64,000 nucleotides of DNA from Methylomonas sp. MK1 (GTDB lineage: Bacteria; Pseudomonadota; Gammaproteobacteria; Methylococcales; Methylomonadaceae). Below, in pieces: positions 1 to 10,500 of the stretch (the first letter of the stretch is position 1; each line of letters begins with the position of its first letter). The stretch spans positions 1,550,001-1,614,000 of the forward strand of contig NZ_AQOV01000001.1 of NCBI RefSeq assembly GCF_000365425.1, given 5' to 3'. Below the pieces are notes generated by a model. That model was not told the DNA's origin. It did no database searches and worked only from the letters and a program-made list of their open reading frames with translations. A program made the translations under genes and the position numbers.

Positions 1-292
1 ATTCAACGACGATACGCAAATCTTTGTTGTTCCGCATCGCGCTCCGGGCAAAGCCGAACAAAGGATGATCGGCGGCAGGTTGATTCAAACCCTGCGCCAT
101 TTTGGCATCGACAAAATCCACGACCAACCGGTTAGGACTTTTCAACACAAACGCGTGATGCTTGACCGTGCTCGGCAAATTGACCAGCAGTTGATTGGCC
201 GATGAATAAGTGACCGCACCCAGTTCAGTCTGAGCCGCGAATGCGGAAAACGTGGGCAATAACAAACCCCATATCCAGAAAATTTTAGACAT
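1..292 (-). CDS. AMIN-domain N-acetylmuramoyl-L-alanine amidase, N-terminal part (cut by window edge)
   Basis: The minus strand reads a signal peptide (MSKIFWIWGLLLPTFSAFA) followed by a short beta-rich AMIN-like region with TELGAVTYSS, HHAFVLKSPNRLVVDF and SAMRNNKDLRIVV. The AMIN domain targets periplasmic cell-wall amidases (AmiB/AmiC) to the septum, where they cleave the peptide side chain from muramic acid. The catalytic Amidase_3 domain lies beyond the left edge and is not seen. The position just downstream of tsaE fits the common nnr-tsaE-amiB order. In-frame ATG codons also occur at 301 and 310; 292 is preferred because it gives a clean signal peptide. Confidence 0.85.
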   Translation of the reverse strand, partial: MSKIFWIWGLLLPTFSAFAAQTELGAVTYSSANQLLVNLPSTVKHHAFVLKSPNRLVVDFVDAKMAQGLNQPAADHPLFGFARSAMRNNKDLRIVVE

Positions 293-336
293 CTGCTGCA
301 TACCCCACATTTCCACTAGTGACAACTTCGTTGAAA

Positions 337-807
337 TTATAGCAGTAGGTTATTGTTTTTCCAGTTTAGTTTTATATCGCTTAGCCGATTTTTTGCTAAC
401 ACCTTGATTTCAGCGGTACGTTGTTGCTGAAAATAATTCAACCTTACTTCCAGATCGGCCATAGGCAAAAACCCCGCGCCCATTTGCGGCCATTCGATAC
501 AGCACAACGCGTTTTGATTCAGATAATCATTCATGCCCATCCATTCCAGTTCTTCCGGGTCTTTGAGCCGATACAAATCAAAATGAAACAAACGCCGGCC
601 GTTGACTTCGTATTCCTCTACCAAAGTATAAGTGGGACTTTTTACCGCGCCATCGTGGCCGGCGGCGCGCAACAAGCCCCTGACCAGCGTGGTTTTGCCG
701 GCACCCAATTCACCGTACAAAAACAGCAGACATTTTTCCGGCAGTGCTTTCCAGAGTGCGGCACCCAGCGCTTCGGTATCTTCGGAGGTTTCCAGAGTGA
801 TGTTCAT
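337..807 (-). CDS. tsaE: tRNA threonylcarbamoyladenosine biosynthesis ATPase TsaE
   Basis: TsaE is the small ATPase that, with TsaB and TsaD, installs t6A at position 37 of ANN-decoding tRNAs. The Walker A motif GELGAGKTTLVRG sits at about residues 32-44. It is followed by SPTYTLVEEY and HFDLYRL and a late CIEWP motif, all typical of the family, and the 156-residue length is normal. The start ATG shares one base with the nnr stop (TAATG), so the two are translationally coupled. The last 20 residues (asparagine and lysine rich, ending NNNLLL) look like a slight extension beyond the usual family end. Confidence 0.96.
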   Translation of the reverse strand: MNITLETSEDTEALGAALWKALPEKCLLFLYGELGAGKTTLVRGLLRAAGHDGAVKSPTYTLVEEYEVNGRRLFHFDLYRLKDPEELEWMGMNDYLNQNALCCIEWPQMGAGFLPMADLEVRLNYFQQQRTAEIKVLAKNRLSDIKLNWKNNNLLL

Positions 808-2270
808 TAATTTAATAATTTCCTGATTCGTGCCGGCAAATCGCCGGCCAGCAAGCCGCGCTCGCCAAATTCCAAAGCCAGACTGTCAGCCGCTTCGCCA
901 TGCACATACACACCCAACCGCGTCGCTTCATCCAAGCTCAAACCCTGCGCCAGCAAGCCGCCGATCAAACCCGACAACACATCGCCCATGCCGCCGCTGG
1001 CCATGCCGGGGTTGCCGGTAGTGCCGACATAGACCGTATCGCCGCAGGTAATCAAGGTACCGGCGCCTTTTAACAAACAAGTGCCGCCGTATTGACTGTG
1101 CAAATCCGCCAACGCCGCAAAGCGGTCAGCAGAGATTTGTCCGGCGCTACAGCCCAGCAAGCGCGCGGCTTCGCCGGGGTGTGGCGTTAATATCCAATTC
1201 GCGCGCCGCTTGGGTTGCAAGGACAACAGATTCAAGGCATCGGCATCGATCACGCACGGCTTATCAATGGCCAGCGCCGCGCCGAACATCTCCCTGGCCC
1301 AATCGTCCTGGCCCAGACCGGGCCCGATCACGATGACGCTGGCCTTCTCCAGCAAGGCATGTAGCGCTTCGCCGCATTCCACGCCGTGGCACATTAACTC
1401 CGGTCGACCGATGTTGATCAACCCGCTATGCGATGCGCGGGTGGCGATGCTAACCAGACCGGCGCCGGAACGCAAGGCCGCCTCGCCCGCCAAACGTATC
1501 GCCCCGGTATAACCCAGGTTGCCGCCAATCAACAACACATGCCCGAAACGACCTTTGTGAGCAACCCGGGCGCGGCGCGGCAAGTCGATTTTTTTCAGCA
1601 ATAGCGCGATTGGCGGCATCGCCGCCAACACTGTTGCGTGGAGTTCCAAGGTGCTACAAATAATCTCGCCGCAATATTCGGCTGCTTCGCCGGTAAACAA
1701 GCCACACTTCAAACCGATGAAGGTCACCGTCACATCAGCCTTGACTGCGCACCCTAGGACCGAGCCAGTGTAGGCGTGCAAGCCGGACGGTACATCTACC
1801 GCAATCACCGGACAGCCGGAGGCATTTATCGCCTTAATGGCTAACGCGTAATCTTGCCCGACCTCACGGCTCAAACCGATCCCGAACAAAGCATCGACTA
1901 TGACACCTTGCAGCTTGGATTGCCCGGCTTCGAAGTCGCTGACACGTCCACCAGCCTGTAAAAAATCTTGATAGGCACTCAGAGCGTCACCCGGCAAACC
2001 GTCTGGATCGGCCAAGGCATAAACGGTTACCTGAAAATTAGCCTGCAAAGCCAGCGTCGCAACCACATAACCATCGCCGCCGTTATTGCCGGCGCCGCAT
2101 AGCACAGTGACTGCTTGTTGTTCCGGCCAGCGCTGTCTTAACTGCTCGAATAGCGCGTACGCAGCCCGGCGCATCAATTCCCGGCCCGGAATCCCCAGTT
2201 CGTCGATCGCATAACGTTCAGCCTCGCGGATTTGGGCGGTGCAGTAGAGCTTGCTTGCGGGTGTTTGCAT
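807..2270 (-). CDS. nnr: Bifunctional NAD(P)H-hydrate epimerase / ADP-dependent dehydratase
   Basis: This repairs hydrated NAD(P)H. The N-terminal YjeF_N half (about 1-215) epimerises NAD(P)HX and carries GAGNNGGDGYVVA and DALFGIGLSR. The C-terminal ribokinase-like half (about 225-487) is the ADP-dependent dehydratase, with HKGRFGHVLLIGG, the IGPGLGQ and LTPHPGE motifs, and the NPGMASGGMGDVLSG nucleotide site. At 487 residues it is a normal full fusion. It is first in the operon with tsaE and the amidase. About 150 bp separate it from the toxin-antitoxin pair upstream. Confidence 0.96.
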   Translation of the reverse strand: MQTPASKLYCTAQIREAERYAIDELGIPGRELMRRAAYALFEQLRQRWPEQQAVTVLCGAGNNGGDGYVVATLALQANFQVTVYALADPDGLPGDALSAYQDFLQAGGRVSDFEAGQSKLQGVIVDALFGIGLSREVGQDYALAIKAINASGCPVIAVDVPSGLHAYTGSVLGCAVKADVTVTFIGLKCGLFTGEAAEYCGEIICSTLELHATVLAAMPPIALLLKKIDLPRRARVAHKGRFGHVLLIGGNLGYTGAIRLAGEAALRSGAGLVSIATRASHSGLINIGRPELMCHGVECGEALHALLEKASVIVIGPGLGQDDWAREMFGAALAIDKPCVIDADALNLLSLQPKRRANWILTPHPGEAARLLGCSAGQISADRFAALADLHSQYGGTCLLKGAGTLITCGDTVYVGTTGNPGMASGGMGDVLSGLIGGLLAQGLSLDEATRLGVYVHGEAADSLALEFGERGLLAGDLPARIRKLLN

Positions 2271-2427
2271 GGCTTAGCCTTTGGGAAATCAATAGGATTC
2301 TTGTCGCCGATCTTGAGGGGATTGCTTAAAGGGGTTGCTCTAACGCCTATCGGCCAATTATGTATTGCCTGTCGGCAAATCAAACTAAAGTCCAACATAC
2401 TGCCGTTTGGATAAAATCGACCCGCGT

Positions 2428-2715
2428 TCAGGGTTGATTTTCACGGTAAACGGTTAATATCTCAATGGCGTCGCCGTTTAGACGGTAAACAAAGCTGTAT
2501 TGCTGATAGACCACCCGGCGAATGTTGTCACCAAACTCCGGCATCGGTGTACCCGACTCGGGAAACTGCACCAGCAAGGTATTCAGCCAATCTTCAAAGC
2601 GTTGCAGATAATCCAGCACAAAGCGCTGCGATAGGTTTTGCCGATAAAGATAGTCGGCTATTTCCGCCAAGCGCTGTCCGGCGCGCGGCGAAAAGACAAT
2701 GCGGTACTCACTCAT
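2428..2715 (-). CDS. RelE/ParE family toxin
   Basis: A 95-residue protein of the ParE/RelE fold. It opens with YRIVFSPRAGQRLAEIADYLY, has the central FPESGTPMPEFGDNIRRVVYQQYSFVYRL strand region, and closes with IEILTVYRENQP. ParE-like members poison gyrase and RelE-like members cut mRNA; the sequence alone does not decide, although the SGTPMPEFGDNIR segment is more ParE-like. It overlaps the upstream antitoxin gene by 8 bp, the normal TA arrangement with antitoxin first. Confidence 0.88.
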   Translation of the reverse strand: MSEYRIVFSPRAGQRLAEIADYLYRQNLSQRFVLDYLQRFEDWLNTLLVQFPESGTPMPEFGDNIRRVVYQQYSFVYRLNGDAIEILTVYRENQP

Positions 2716-2920
2716 ATTTCCGGCGAATGTCCTGCATCACCTCTTGCAGCGGCAGGCCTTCGCCAGCAGCCAATTGAGTAATCGACACGCCGATGTCCTG
2801 CTTGATTTTACGATGCTGTACAAACTCGGCGAAGGCACTGGCAATAGACTGCTGATTATTGCCAAACAACTGCTGCAGGCTGGCTTCCAACTCAGGGTTA
2901 TCGATTTCGATATTTAACAT
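2708..2920 (-). CDS. Small antitoxin paired with the ParE/RelE toxin
   Basis: A 70-residue acidic protein (MLNIEIDNPELEASLQQLFG) with a helical centre and a basic C-terminal tail DIRRKYE. This shape is usual for antitoxins that pair with ParE/RelE toxins. A longer reading upstream to 3088 exists, but the first 56 residues look like non-coding translation, and the ATG at 2920 fits family length. It precedes and overlaps the toxin gene, so both are presumably co-transcribed and autorepressed. No DNA-binding fold could be assigned by eye. Confidence 0.8.
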   Translation of the reverse strand: MLNIEIDNPELEASLQQLFGNNQQSIASAFAEFVQHRKIKQDIGVSITQLAAGEGLPLQEVMQDIRRKYE

Positions 2921-3204
2921 GATGAATTCCAAAGATTCAGTTATTGCACTGTTTTCCAGGCCAAATTTGTCCCATCCGGCCAAGGAAGCTTGTAAAGCAT
3001 AACGCCAAACCATTGCATAGCCAATTCTGAACATAGGTCGGGTGAGTTGTACAACCCGCTCCAAAAGTTTTGCCAAACTTTCACACATCGTTGAAACGTT
3101 CAGAACGGGTTAACAAAACCGGTCCTGCTCAGCATATCTCCTGGTGGTCGGTTTAGCCCCGAAATTGCTCAGGTGCAGAAAATACGTTAGATATGAATGA
3201 AACC

Positions 3205-3717
3205 TCATTGATAAAATTCGGTTGGAGAAAGCTTTTTTGTTTCGGGTTTGTCGCTACCGGATTTTATGACGATCTCAGATGTTATCGGCCCATCATCAAA
3301 GCATGGTGGATCGAACTGGTAAGGTGGCAAGATGATTTTCTCACCCCGTCTAACCTCCGCCCAGACTGACATATAGGAACCGCAACGACTTTCAAGATTG
3401 TGATTACCTGGTACTGGGCCAATAGCTATTTCGTAGAGCCCATCTTTTAGCTTGCATTGACCTTTCGCCGTTTTGGTCTCGATGACAAACATATGAGTGT
3501 CTCGCTCATCTGTAACAAGAAGTGACCAAGGGTCCCATTGAAATAGGCTTTTGTTCTTGATCATTTCTTCGCCAACTTCGTTATAGCCGGCCGCGTAAGA
3601 GAGCACAAGGACATTCAGATCAGCATCGCATTTGTAGCCGATTAGTTTGTGGAGTTCATCGGCATGTGCTGCCACTAGGGGTAAAAGTAACAACATAATT
3701 CGGAAGACTATCGGCAT
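3205..3717 (-). CDS. Unknown secreted protein
   Basis: I do not recognise this family. It begins with a signal peptide (MPIVFRIMLLLLPLVAAHA, cut before DELHKL), so the mature protein of about 150 residues should be periplasmic or exported. It has four cysteines (KCDAD, GQCKL, SRCGS, PPCFD), enough for two disulfides. Several aromatic and glycine turns (YAAGYNEVGEE, SLFQWDPWS) suggest a small beta-rich domain. It stands alone between the TA pair and a plus-strand lipoprotein gene. Confidence 0.65.
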   Translation of the reverse strand: MPIVFRIMLLLLPLVAAHADELHKLIGYKCDADLNVLVLSYAAGYNEVGEEMIKNKSLFQWDPWSLLVTDERDTHMFVIETKTAKGQCKLKDGLYEIAIGPVPGNHNLESRCGSYMSVWAEVRRGEKIILPPYQFDPPCFDDGPITSEIVIKSGSDKPETKKLSPTEFYQ

Positions 3718-3989
3718 GTAGTTTTCGATTTAATAAGGATTTAGGTAGTCAATTGTATATGTACATCATCAGCGCTAAGCAACATGGCGTGGAAATTACC
3801 AGATGCAGCAATCCAATCAATTGAGCTGATCATCCGCTTATTATCGATCACCAGGAAATCTTGACATCCCATCGCAGAAGAAGACTTCCGGAAAATACTC
3901 TGTCGATCCTCGCCGGACATAATTTTACGAACAATCTATCATCCCGCTTATGTCACAATTACCCCACTAAATCGATACGGAGCAAAACC

Positions 3990-4571
3990 ATGCGTCAGTT
4001 TCTGTTGATCATCGTGACCCTGATTGCGCTAAGCGGGTGCGCATCGGAATCCTGCGATAAGGATGTCATCAACATCCTTAATCCCAATCAAACCAGTGCG
4101 AAATTGCTGATGGATTACGCCAAAACCGCCGTCTGTAAGACCGATTCAACTGGCACGACAAAGCCTACAACAGTAGACGAAGAACGCAAGCTAGTGTTGA
4201 TTTATGATCTGTATGCCAAAGCCAGAAGCTATGCGATTTTAAATAAAGTATTTTTCTGGCTGTCGCTGATTTCCGCGGTGGCGGTATTTCTGTGGCCGTC
4301 GCTAGGGGTGTTGATGAAAGACCGCCTGGGCGAGCGCGAATGGTATAAATCGGCGATAGTGCAAACCACCGTTACCGGCATCGCGGCGTTGATGTTCGCG
4401 TTTTATAGCCAGTATAAAGACAAGCAAACCTATACAGAAAACCTGATGCGCTACGCGGTGTTTTCCGATAAGCCGGCGGCTGAATTGAGCCAGAAAGTGA
4501 TCGAAGAAATCGGCAAAATCGATATTGGTTTTAGTTTTAGCGGGGTGTTTGACAAGAAAGAAGAAAAATAA
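3990..4571 (+). CDS. Unknown lipoprotein-like protein with two further membrane segments
   Basis: The 193-residue product starts MRQFLLIIVTLIALSGCASE, a clean lipobox (LSGC), preceded by a weak ribosome site (CGGAGC) about 7 bases upstream of the ATG at 3990. A longer reading from 3861 lacks signal character and is rejected. After a helical region with KLLMDYAKTAVC and YDLYAKARSYA, two hydrophobic segments follow (FFWLSLISAVAVFLWPSL and IVQTTVTGIAALMFAFYSQY), then a basic/polar tail. The helix-TM-TM-helix layout recalls SLATT-type two-TM proteins, but that is a shape comparison only and no partner gene is present. Confidence 0.7.
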   Translation: MRQFLLIIVTLIALSGCASESCDKDVINILNPNQTSAKLLMDYAKTAVCKTDSTGTTKPTTVDEERKLVLIYDLYAKARSYAILNKVFFWLSLISAVAVFLWPSLGVLMKDRLGEREWYKSAIVQTTVTGIAALMFAFYSQYKDKQTYTENLMRYAVFSDKPAAELSQKVIEEIGKIDIGFSFSGVFDKKEEK

Positions 4572-4794
4572 GCGGAACGCGCTAATAGCCGCTTTGTCGA
4601 AGTTGAAAAGATTCTGGTATCCTTTTAATCGGGATCCACCGCTATTTGAGCCCGCCATAGCCTCGTAGTTTAAGTTGGAACAGATGTCGGCGACTGGTTC
4701 ACTGCCATCGTAAGCCGGGCTGTTGGACTCGTAACTTATCCTTGCGTTATGCGTAGCTTTTAAACGATATTGCACTCAAAACCTGTGCTAAACC

Positions 4795-6105
4795 ATGAAC
4801 TCGGAAGATCTCAGTACCCCGCTATCGCCAAAACCTGCGAGTCCCCCCGCCCGGCTTTATCTGTGGGTATTGTTGGCTATCGTTGCCGGCGGCGTGTTCG
4901 GTTATCTGGACGCCGAACATGCCGTGACACTAAAACCCATCGGCGACGGCTTTATCAGCCTGATCAAGATGCTGATTGGCCCGGTGGTATTTTGCACCAT
5001 CGTGCTGGGCATCGCCGGCGCCGATGATATGAAAAAAGCCGGGCGCGTTGGGGTAAAAGCCTTGCTGTATTTCGAGATTGTCTCGACTTTCGCGCTGGCG
5101 CTGGGCGTGCTAGTCGCTAACCTGATCAAGCCCGGCCAGGGCTTTAACGTCGATCCGGCCACGCTAGATGCGCAGGCGGTGTCCGGCTACGTGAAACAAG
5201 CCAACCAGCAAAGCACCGCCGACTTTCTGCTGCATATCATCCCCAAAACCTTTACCGATGCCTTCACCGGTTCCGGCGATTTGCTGCAAGTATTGCTGGT
5301 AGCGGTACTTTTCGGCTTTGCCTTGCAACAAATGGGTAGCGCCGGCAGATCGGTATATGTGTTTATAGAGGAATGCTCACATATCTTTTTTGCAATGATG
5401 AATGTGATCATGAAACTGGCGCCGTTCGGCGCCGGCGCGGCGATGGCGTTCACCATAGGCAAATACGGCGTCGCTGCTTTAAAACCGCTGGCTGCGCTAA
5501 TGGGCAGTTTTTATCTGACCTGCGCTTTGTTCATCGTCTTGATACTGGGCAGTATCGCCGCGCTGACCGGCTTCAATATTTTTCGACTGCTGCGTTATAT
5601 CAAGGAAGAAATGCTCTTGGTACTGGGCACCTCATCATCCGAATCGGCGCTGGTGCCGCTGATGACTAAGCTGGAAAAACTGGGCTGCTCCCGCTCGGTG
5701 GTGGGTTTGGTGATACCGTCCGGCTACTCGTTCAATCTGGACGGCACCAATATTTACCTGACCATGGCCGCGTTGTTTGTCGCTCAGGCCCTGAATGTCG
5801 ATTTAAGCCTGATGCAGCAATTGACCTTGCTATTGGTAGCGATGTTGACCAGCAAAGGCGCATCCGGTGTCACCGGCGCCGGCTTTATCACGCTGGCCGC
5901 AACCTTGGCGGTGGTGCCTGCGGTGCCGGTCGCGGCGCTTTCGTTAATCCTTGGCATAGACCGCTTTATGTCGGAAGCCCGTGCCTTGACCAACATCGTC
6001 GGCAACGCAGTGGCGACGATAGTGGTGTCGCATTCAGAAGGCGAACTGGACCGAGAAAAGATGCAGGCGCAATTACATCCAGATCTGTCAAATCAAAGTT
6101 TCTAA
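4795..6105 (+). CDS. dctA: Dicarboxylate/amino acid:cation symporter (DAACS family)
   Basis: This inner-membrane carrier of 436 residues imports C4-dicarboxylates or acidic amino acids with sodium or protons. Family signatures are plain: [19 protein letters not shown] near residue 60, the serine-rich re-entrant loop [13 protein letters not shown] at about 281-293, the NLDGTNIYL unwound helix at about 312, and [14 protein letters not shown] at about 353. The C-terminal [13 protein letters not shown] holds the cation-site asparagine. Its 3' end overlaps the convergent TssBC gene by 18 bp. Confidence 0.95.
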   Translation: MNSEDLSTPLSPKPASPPARLYLWVLLAIVAGGVFGYLDAEHAVTLKPIGDGFISLIKMLIGPVVFCTIVLGIAGADDMKKAGRVGVKALLYFEIVSTFALALGVLVANLIKPGQGFNVDPATLDAQAVSGYVKQANQQSTADFLLHIIPKTFTDAFTGSGDLLQVLLVAVLFGFALQQMGSAGRSVYVFIEECSHIFFAMMNVIMKLAPFGAGAAMAFTIGKYGVAALKPLAALMGSFYLTCALFIVLILGSIAALTGFNIFRLLRYIKEEMLLVLGTSSSESALVPLMTKLEKLGCSRSVVGLVIPSGYSFNLDGTNIYLTMAALFVAQALNVDLSLMQQLTLLLVAMLTSKGASGVTGAGFITLAATLAVVPAVPVAALSLILGIDRFMSEARALTNIVGNAVATIVVSHSEGELDREKMQAQLHPDLSNQSF

Positions 6106-7446
6106 ACCCAGCAGGCGTAGGCCTTGACGCTGCCGATAGCCAATCACCGGCATGATGTTTTGCGCTAGTAAATTGTTGGCTTGCGCTTCGTTCAACACCA
6201 CTTCGGTAGCCGGCTGCAGTAGCTGTTCGCCGTCCAGTTCGTAGCTAAACGCCGGCGCATCGGCAAAAAAGAATTGCTCCGCTGTTGTTTGGTCCTGCGC
6301 TGCCCTAAGCAACACCCTGGCCGGCAAAAAGGCCGGATTCCCCCATAGCAATTCATCGTTCTGCGGAACAGTGGCGCATTCTTCAAACGCAAAGCTTTCC
6401 AGCGGCTCGCGCTTGCTGCCGTAAGGCAAACGCATCAGTACGCGCGGATAGGTTAAGATCACGCTGTCGGCCTGGATCTGTTGACGATATGCCAACCAAT
6501 CCGCTGCATTCTGCAATGCCTCAACCACCAAACCGTTCCCCGCGCCCGCCAGAAAACCCGCTCCACATTTTGCAGCTAATTCGGCACAAAAACCCAGCAA
6601 AGCCTTGTCCTCCGCATTGTCGGAAAACACATAATCAGCCACGAACAATACGTCCTGCTCTCCGTCGCCTGTTTGCATATGTTGTTGCAAACGCTGGACC
6701 ACACTATCGCTACCCTTTTCCAGCTCTGCCAGCAACTGGGCTTGGCTAATATCCAGCAAATAAAGCTGTTGTGCGTCGGCGGCTTCCTCATGCACCAAGC
6801 CGTCGGTCGCCAGCCACAAGGCTTCCAGTGCTTGAAAATCCTGGCGATGCAATAAGGCTTTCACAAACTGCGAGGTCGCGGCGTCGATCAAATCGATTAA
6901 CACCCGATGCTGCGGGTTGGCGTCCCTGGCGACATGCGGTTCCACAATCTGTTTCAACAAACTATCCAAAGAATCGGACGCAGGGACGGTGCCCTCCGGC
7001 TTTTTCCCTAGCAAACGTTCCAGCATATCGTCCTGACTTTCCGTTTCCAGTTCAGGCACTGCTGGTTCGCTGGCGGTTACCCCAGGAAAAAAGGCCTGAA
7101 TTTTCGCCACCGCCTGCGCGGCGGTATTGGGATTACCCAGTTCGGATTTTAAAGTCCGCAAATCGGCCAACAGTTTGATTTTTCCTAGCCAGGCATCGGG
7201 ATGAAAATCCTCCAGCGTCGAAAATTGCAGCGTAGTGCCGGGGCTGACTTCCAGTGTCGGCAGGATTTGCGCCATCACTTGTTCGAAGTTATCCACATCG
7301 ATTTTCCGGATTTTGCTTTGTTCCCAGGGAGCGGAGGCACCGGAAAAATTTCCGAACACATAAACCCGGTAGCTGCTATCCCCATTGCCGGCTCTAGCCG
7401 CATTTCCCGCGTTAAAACCCATCGTAAAATCAATTCTGCCTGACAT
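6088..7446 (-). CDS. Fused TssB-TssC-like type VI secretion contractile sheath protein
   Basis: The 452-residue protein joins two sheath-subunit regions. Residues 1-115 resemble TssB/VipA ([39 protein letters not shown]). Residues about 175-452 resemble TssC/VipB ([48 protein letters not shown]). In canonical systems these are separate proteins that form the contractile tube. The start at 7446 is chosen for the AGGAG site about 8 bases before ATG; a longer start at 7509 lacks this. No tube, baseplate or ClpV gene is nearby, so the partner genes are elsewhere or lost. Confidence 0.8.
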   Translation of the reverse strand: MSGRIDFTMGFNAGNAARAGNGDSSYRVYVFGNFSGASAPWEQSKIRKIDVDNFEQVMAQILPTLEVSPGTTLQFSTLEDFHPDAWLGKIKLLADLRTLKSELGNPNTAAQAVAKIQAFFPGVTASEPAVPELETESQDDMLERLLGKKPEGTVPASDSLDSLLKQIVEPHVARDANPQHRVLIDLIDAATSQFVKALLHRQDFQALEALWLATDGLVHEEAADAQQLYLLDISQAQLLAELEKGSDSVVQRLQQHMQTGDGEQDVLFVADYVFSDNAEDKALLGFCAELAAKCGAGFLAGAGNGLVVEALQNAADWLAYRQQIQADSVILTYPRVLMRLPYGSKREPLESFAFEECATVPQNDELLWGNPAFLPARVLLRAAQDQTTAEQFFFADAPAFSYELDGEQLLQPATEVVLNEAQANNLLAQNIMPVIGYRQRQGLRLLGLETLI

Positions 7447-7569
7447 ATTTTCTCCTCGCGTGCTAAACGCTTTGTCATCAACAGTAGCAGAGCAAACCCA
7501 GTCCAACAAGCCAACCGGTTTTTCCGGATAGCGGTATGCTTATCAGTGTCCGCCCAACAGGTGATAACA

Positions 7570-10500
7570 ATGAGCAACGCCAACCGTTTAGCCGAACTGC
7601 GCCAGCGCATCAATCAAGTATTTACGCAAGCAGAACCACAAGCCATCTCCGGCCTAATCGCTACGCTGGGAGATTACGATAGTCAGGCCATCGGCGCATC
7701 TTCGCAGGCATTGATCGAAGGAGTGCGCACCAAACACAAACAGCCGAGCATTTTCGAAGCTTTCTTGCATGAATACAGCCTGAGTAGCGATGAAGGCATC
7801 GTGTTGATGAGCATTGCCGAAGCCTTGTTGCGGATACCGGATAGCGACACGCAAAACCTGTTCCTGCGCGACAAATTGGCAGATGCCGACTGGTATAGCC
7901 ACTGGCTGCACAGCGATTCAGTAGCGGTCAATCTGGCCAGTAGCGCATTGTGGATGAGCGGCAAAATGGAAGCGTTGATTCGGCAGCGGGTTTTCGCTAG
8001 CTTGTTAAGCCGGCTGGGCGAGCCGCTGGTCCGCACAGCCATCAAGCAAGCCATGCAGCAAATGGCCCAACATTTTGTTATCGCAGAAGATATAACAAAC
8101 GCTATAGCACAAGCTGGTCGCAACCCTGCCTACCGCTATTCCTTCGATATGCTCGGCGAAGCGGCCTTGACCGAAGACGATGCGGAACGCTATTTCGCGG
8201 CTTATCGCCATGCCATCGTAACGCTGGCCGAATCTGCTGACGCGGATTTATTTGCCAACCCAGGCATTTCCATCAAGCTCTCGGCACTTTATCCGCGGTA
8301 TGAACCCTTGCAGCATCGCTACGCGGTGCCGGCAATCAGCAGCAAGCTGTTGGCCTTGGTCAAGCTGGCCCGCGCCGCGAATATTTCCGTGACCGTGGAT
8401 GCGGAAGAAGCCGAAAGGCTGGACATGTCTTTGGATATTTTCGCAGCGGTATTTAACGATACGGCACTGGCCGGCTGGCCGGGTTTCGGTCTAGCGGTAC
8501 AGGCTTACCAAAAACGCGCTGTGACAGTGATCGAATGGCTGGCGACTGTGGCCGAATTGCAGCAACGCCTCATTCCCATCCGTTTGGTGAAAGGCGCGTA
8601 CTGGGATAGCGAGATCAAACGCGCTCAGGAGAACGGCTGGGACGACTACCCTGTATTTAGTCGCAAGGCCGCCAGCGACTTGTCTTATCTGGCTTGCGCC
8701 AGACTGATCCTGTCAAAGCCGCAGGCTTTTTATCCGCAATTTGCCACGCATAACGCCTACAGCGTAGCGGCGATTTGCGAGTTTGGCAAAGGCCATCCGG
8801 GATTTGAATTCCAGCGTCTGCATGGGATGGGTAGTGCTTTGTATGACGAGTTGTTAAATCAGCGCCCTATCAAATGCCGCGTATATGCTCCGGTCGGCAA
8901 TTACCGGGACTTGTTGCCTTATCTGGTCAGACGCTTATTGGAAAACGGCGCGAACACCTCGTTCATCAATCAAATCGAAAATCCGGCACTTAGCGCGGCT
9001 GTGCTGTCCGGCGATCCGTCGGCTCAGTTAAGCCAAGTCGATTCTGAACCGCTGGCTGTACCCAGCGAGTTATTTGGCGCGCAACGCCGAAATTCGCAGG
9101 GGCTGAATTTAAGTAATCCTGAGGTATTGGAGCAGTTGCAACGGGACTTGGCCGCCATGTCCGACCACAATTGGCAAGCCGCACCATTGGTCGCCGGACG
9201 GCAAGTTTGGGGCGAACGGCATCCGGTTTATAGTCCGTATGACCGACATAGCTTGGTTGGTGAGGTAGTTTTCAGCTCCCCAATCGATATAAAACAAGCC
9301 TTGCAACAAGCCGCCAGCGCGTTCAATGCCTGGCGCTTATGCCCAGTCGAAACCCGCGCCGGGTATCTGCGTAAAGCAGCGGATTTATTGGAACAGCAGC
9401 GCCTGGAAATGACGGCGCTGTGCATCCGTGAAGGCGGCAGAACCGTGCGAGACGCGTTGTCGGAAGTACGGGAAGCGGTCGATCTATGCCGGTATTACGC
9501 GGCCTGCGCGGTCGAGCAATTCGCTCAGCCACTGCGATTGCCCGGTCCCACTGGCGAAGATAACCAATTGTTTCAGGTCGGGCGCGGCGTGTTTGTCTGC
9601 ATCAGCCCATGGAATTTTCCGATTGCCATCTTCATCGGCCAAATCGCCGCTGCGCTGGCGGCCGGCAATACCGTGATCGCCAAACCGGCTTTGCAGACTT
9701 CGTTAACAGGGATGGCTTGCGTCCGCCTGTTACTCGAAGCCGGAATACCGGAAAATGTCTTGCAATTTTTACCGGGCGACGGCGCCGAGATTGGCCGGCA
9801 ACTGTTGAGTGACGAACGCGTCGCAGGCGTGGCCTTTACCGGTTCCGGCGCCACGGCCCAGTTTATCAATCGGCAACTGGCTGAGCGTGACAGCGCGATT
9901 GCCACCTTGATTGCCGAAACCGGCGGGCAAAACGTGATGATCGCCGATAGCTCCGCACATCAGGAACAACTGGTCGCGGACGCCTTGCAATCGGCGTTTA
10001 ACAGTGCCGGCCAACGTTGCTCGGCGTTGCGGGTGTTGTTTCTGCCGGAAGAGACCGCGGAGGACGTCATTGCGCGTTTGATTGGCGCGATGCGTTTGCT
10101 GCGGCTTGGGTCGCCGCTGGATATTGCCACCGACGTCGGCCCTATTATTGATCGACACGCTTTAGCCAAGCTACTGAACCACATCGAGAAGCTTAACCGC
10201 GAAGCCAAGCTGTTATTCCAATTGCCAGTGCCTGACGACCTGATAAATGGATGCTTTTTTCCGCCGACTTTAGCGGAAATCCCTGCCCTATCGTTGCTGG
10301 AACAGGAAGTGTTCGGCCCTATCCTGCATATTATCCGCTACCCAGCCAACGAGCTGGCAAAAGTGGTAGAGGCCATCAATGCCAGCGGCTACGGCTTGAC
10401 GCTGGGCATCCACAGCCGCATCAACGCCAATATGCGCTACATCCAGCAACACGCCAGGGTCGGCAACATTTACATCAATCGCAATATGATAGGCGCGGTA

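Noticed and set aside
2174..2398. Short minus-strand reading overlapping the nnr start.
   Set aside because: No ribosome site or recognisable content, and it overlaps nnr in another frame.
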